Below the pieces are notes generated by a model. It did no database searches. It saw nothing but the letters and a program-made list of their open reading frames with translations, and was not told the DNA's origin. DNA of 64,000 nt from Burkholderiaceae bacterium (GTDB lineage Bacteria > Pseudomonadota > Gammaproteobacteria > Burkholderiales > Burkholderiaceae_C), in the NCBI GenBank assembly GCA_016790575.1, contig JAEUOU010000018.1, positions 1 through 64,000 on the forward strand, in the 5' to 3' direction. The first letter of the stretch is position 1. Each line of letters begins with the position of its first letter. A program made the translations under genes and the position numbers. Below are positions 62,747 to 64,000 of this stretch, piece by piece.

Positions 62747-63581
62747 GTCCATCCATTTTCGACGCCCCGCTAGGGTTCGGGCGGCTGCGTTCGCTATCGT
62801 TGGAGTAGCGCTGATAGACCATTTTGCGCTGGCTATGGCCCAAAATGATGCGAAATCGGCCTGCGCCAGGCCCGTGTACCTGACGTTTGACACCGGGCAC
62901 ATGGGTGTGGCGCCGTTGGTGGCCGATGTGCTGCGCCGCCAGCAGGTCCGGGTGACGTTTTTCGCTGCCAACGAGAAGACCCAGGAGGGCGACGGCAGTC
63001 TGGGCAATCATTGGGCGCCCTGGTGGAAGGCGCGTGCCGCCGAGGGGCATGAATTCGCCTCGCATACCTACGACCATACCTACTGGCGGGGTGATCTGCC
63101 GGGCGTGGAGCCGCGCTTTCGTATCCAGCCCTCCGCCGGGGCGCTGGCCGGGCGTGAGTTCACCTGGGATGCGGCCAAGTACTGCGCCAATATTGCCTAT
63201 GCGGCCGAGCGCCTGCAGGACCATACCGGCAAGAAGCCGCTGCCACTGTTCCGGGCGCCGGGCGGCAAGACCTCGCCCCGCCTGCTGGCGGCGGCCAAGG
63301 CCTGTGGATACGAGCATGTCGGCTGGGCGCCGGCCGGTTTTCTGGGCGACGAATTGCCCAGCGCGCAGTACCCGAACGATGCCTTGTTGAAAAAGGCCCT
63401 GCGCGACATTCGCGCCGGCGACATCCTGATGGCGCATCTGGGCATCTGGTCGCGCCAGGACCCATGGGCTCCGTCGGTGCTGGAGCCGCTGCTCGTCGGA
63501 CTCAAGGCCAAGGGCTTCTGTTTCGAGACGCTGCGCACACACCCGCAATACCGGGACTGGATCGCGCAGCGCGGCGGGTGA
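62730..63581 (+). CDS. Exported polysaccharide deacetylase-family protein
   Basis: A 283-residue NodB-domain protein. Motif 1 is LTFDTGH, where the usual second Asp is Thr, so classical metal binding may be altered; the metal histidines of SHTYDHTYW and the RAPGG motif are kept. Start at MRRASKSIHF, coupled to the beta-propeller gene. Odd point: the signal peptide (VALIDHFALAMAQND) is encoded by a copy of the dispersed repeat. Confidence 0.85.
   Translation: MRRASKSIHFRRPARVRAAAFAIVGVALIDHFALAMAQNDAKSACARPVYLTFDTGHMGVAPLVADVLRRQQVRVTFFAANEKTQEGDGSLGNHWAPWWKARAAEGHEFASHTYDHTYWRGDLPGVEPRFRIQPSAGALAGREFTWDAAKYCANIAYAAERLQDHTGKKPLPLFRAPGGKTSPRLLAAAKACGYEHVGWAPAGFLGDELPSAQYPNDALLKKALRDIRAGDILMAHLGIWSRQDPWAPSVLEPLLVGLKAKGFCFETLRTHPQYRDWIAQRGG
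62805..62848 (-). repeat. Dispersed repeat, copy 10, inside the deacetylase signal peptide
   Basis: The minus strand contains CCAGCGCAAAATGGTC, identical to copy 9, and the plus strand ends GCCCAAAATGA, as does the copy in puuD. It is in-frame, encoding about VALIDHFALAMAQN. Confidence 0.7.
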
Positions 63582-63585
63582 GCCA

Positions 63586-64000
63586 GTGGACAGCCTGACG
63601 GACTGGTTCGGACAGGTGCAGCAGGCCGTGTTCGAGGCCGCAGTGCAACCGCTGGCACTGGCCGTTGGCGCGGCCAACCTGTTGCCGGATGCTTTTGAAG
63701 GCACAGGCTGGCTGCTGGTCGGCTTGTTGCAGATCGCGGTGATGCTGGCGGTGATCGGGCCGCTGGAGCGGCTCTGGCCGGTGGAGCCCATTGTCGACCG
63801 CGCGGCGGTGCGCGTGGATGTGATCTACACGCTGATCCACCGCCTCGGGTTGTTCAAACTGGTGATGTTTTTCACCGCCGAGAACTGGCTGGAGGCGGGC
63901 ATTGGCGAGTTGCGCGCGCTGGGGCTGCCGACGTTTCACCTCGACCAGCTCATCCCCGGTGTGACCGACATCCCGCTGGTGGCCTTTCTGATCTACCTGC
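63586..64000 (+). CDS. Sterol desaturase-like membrane protein (truncated by window)
   Basis: The first 138 codons of a membrane protein: VDSLTDWFGQVQQAVFEAAV, then hydrophobic GWLLVGLLQIAVMLAVIGPLERLWPVEPI and DVIYTLIHRLGLFKLVMFF. This N-terminus resembles the sterol desaturase/fatty acid hydroxylase family; the His boxes lie beyond the window, so the call is provisional. GTG start, 4 bp after the deacetylase stop. Confidence 0.65.
   Translation, partial: MDSLTDWFGQVQQAVFEAAVQPLALAVGAANLLPDAFEGTGWLLVGLLQIAVMLAVIGPLERLWPVEPIVDRAAVRVDVIYTLIHRLGLFKLVMFFTAENWLEAGIGELRALGLPTFHLDQLIPGVTDIPLVAFLIYL

Overview
The window is high-GC DNA with tightly packed genes, ATGA/TGATG stop-start overlaps and gene families typical of Burkholderiales. 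A family assignment to Comamonadaceae (Hydrogenophaga/Acidovorax/Rhodoferax-like) is an inference from gene content and from the dispersed intergenic repeat; no rRNA or tRNA is present to confirm it. It looks chromosomal: no phage, plasmid, IS element or CRISPR array was seen.

The main theme is purine salvage and catabolism. At 1-13.8 kb lies a near-complete route from xanthine to allantoate and beyond: NCS2 permease, an M20 hydrolase, a UraD-AllC fusion, PuuE allantoinase and a GntR regulator on the minus strand, then UraH, XdhA, XdhB, XdhC and the membrane-bound, cytochrome-c-tailed urate oxidase PuuD on the plus strand. Palindromes centred on GTATAC lie before the permease, between gntR and uraH, before xdhA and before puuD, so I infer one GntR regulon. 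Purine genes return at 26.6-30.2 kb (8-oxoguanine deaminase, hydroxypyruvate isomerase, glycerate kinase) and at 44.4-58.9 kb (a second xanthine dehydrogenase with its own LysR regulator, a BMP-type ABC importer with two substrate-binding proteins, an adenine-deaminase-type ADA-family enzyme and guanine deaminase).

Other blocks: an RRM protein / IF-1 / small protein cluster (14.0-15.0 kb); a kinase fusion, a serine hydrolase and ArfB (15.3-18.5 kb); a TerC membrane protein behind a yybP-ykoY-type manganese riboswitch with a visible terminator (18.6-19.8 kb); a PAS-LuxR regulator divergent from an acyl-CoA ligase and a 3-hydroxybutyrate dehydrogenase-like SDR (19.9-23.0 kb); a mixed set including a DsbG-like lipoprotein, M14 peptidase, Crp/Fnr regulator, FAD oxidase and an acyl-CoA synthetase-GNAT fusion (23-37 kb); and an eight-gene, translationally coupled operon around a Cfa-like lipid methyltransferase (37.2-44.4 kb). 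The last 5 kb holds dcd, an RsuA-type pseudouridine synthase, an alpha/beta hydrolase, a beta-propeller protein, a polysaccharide deacetylase and a truncated sterol-desaturase-like gene.

The most unusual observation is a roughly 45-55 bp dispersed repeat, with ten copies recognised here. Eight are intergenic, one of which supplies a gene's stop codon. Two lie inside protein-coding sequence: the linker of PuuD before its haem domain, and the signal peptide of the polysaccharide deacetylase. Both coding copies are read in the same orientation and frame and end in a shared Ala-Gln-Asn. A different palindromic element lies inside the 5' end of the second xdhB.
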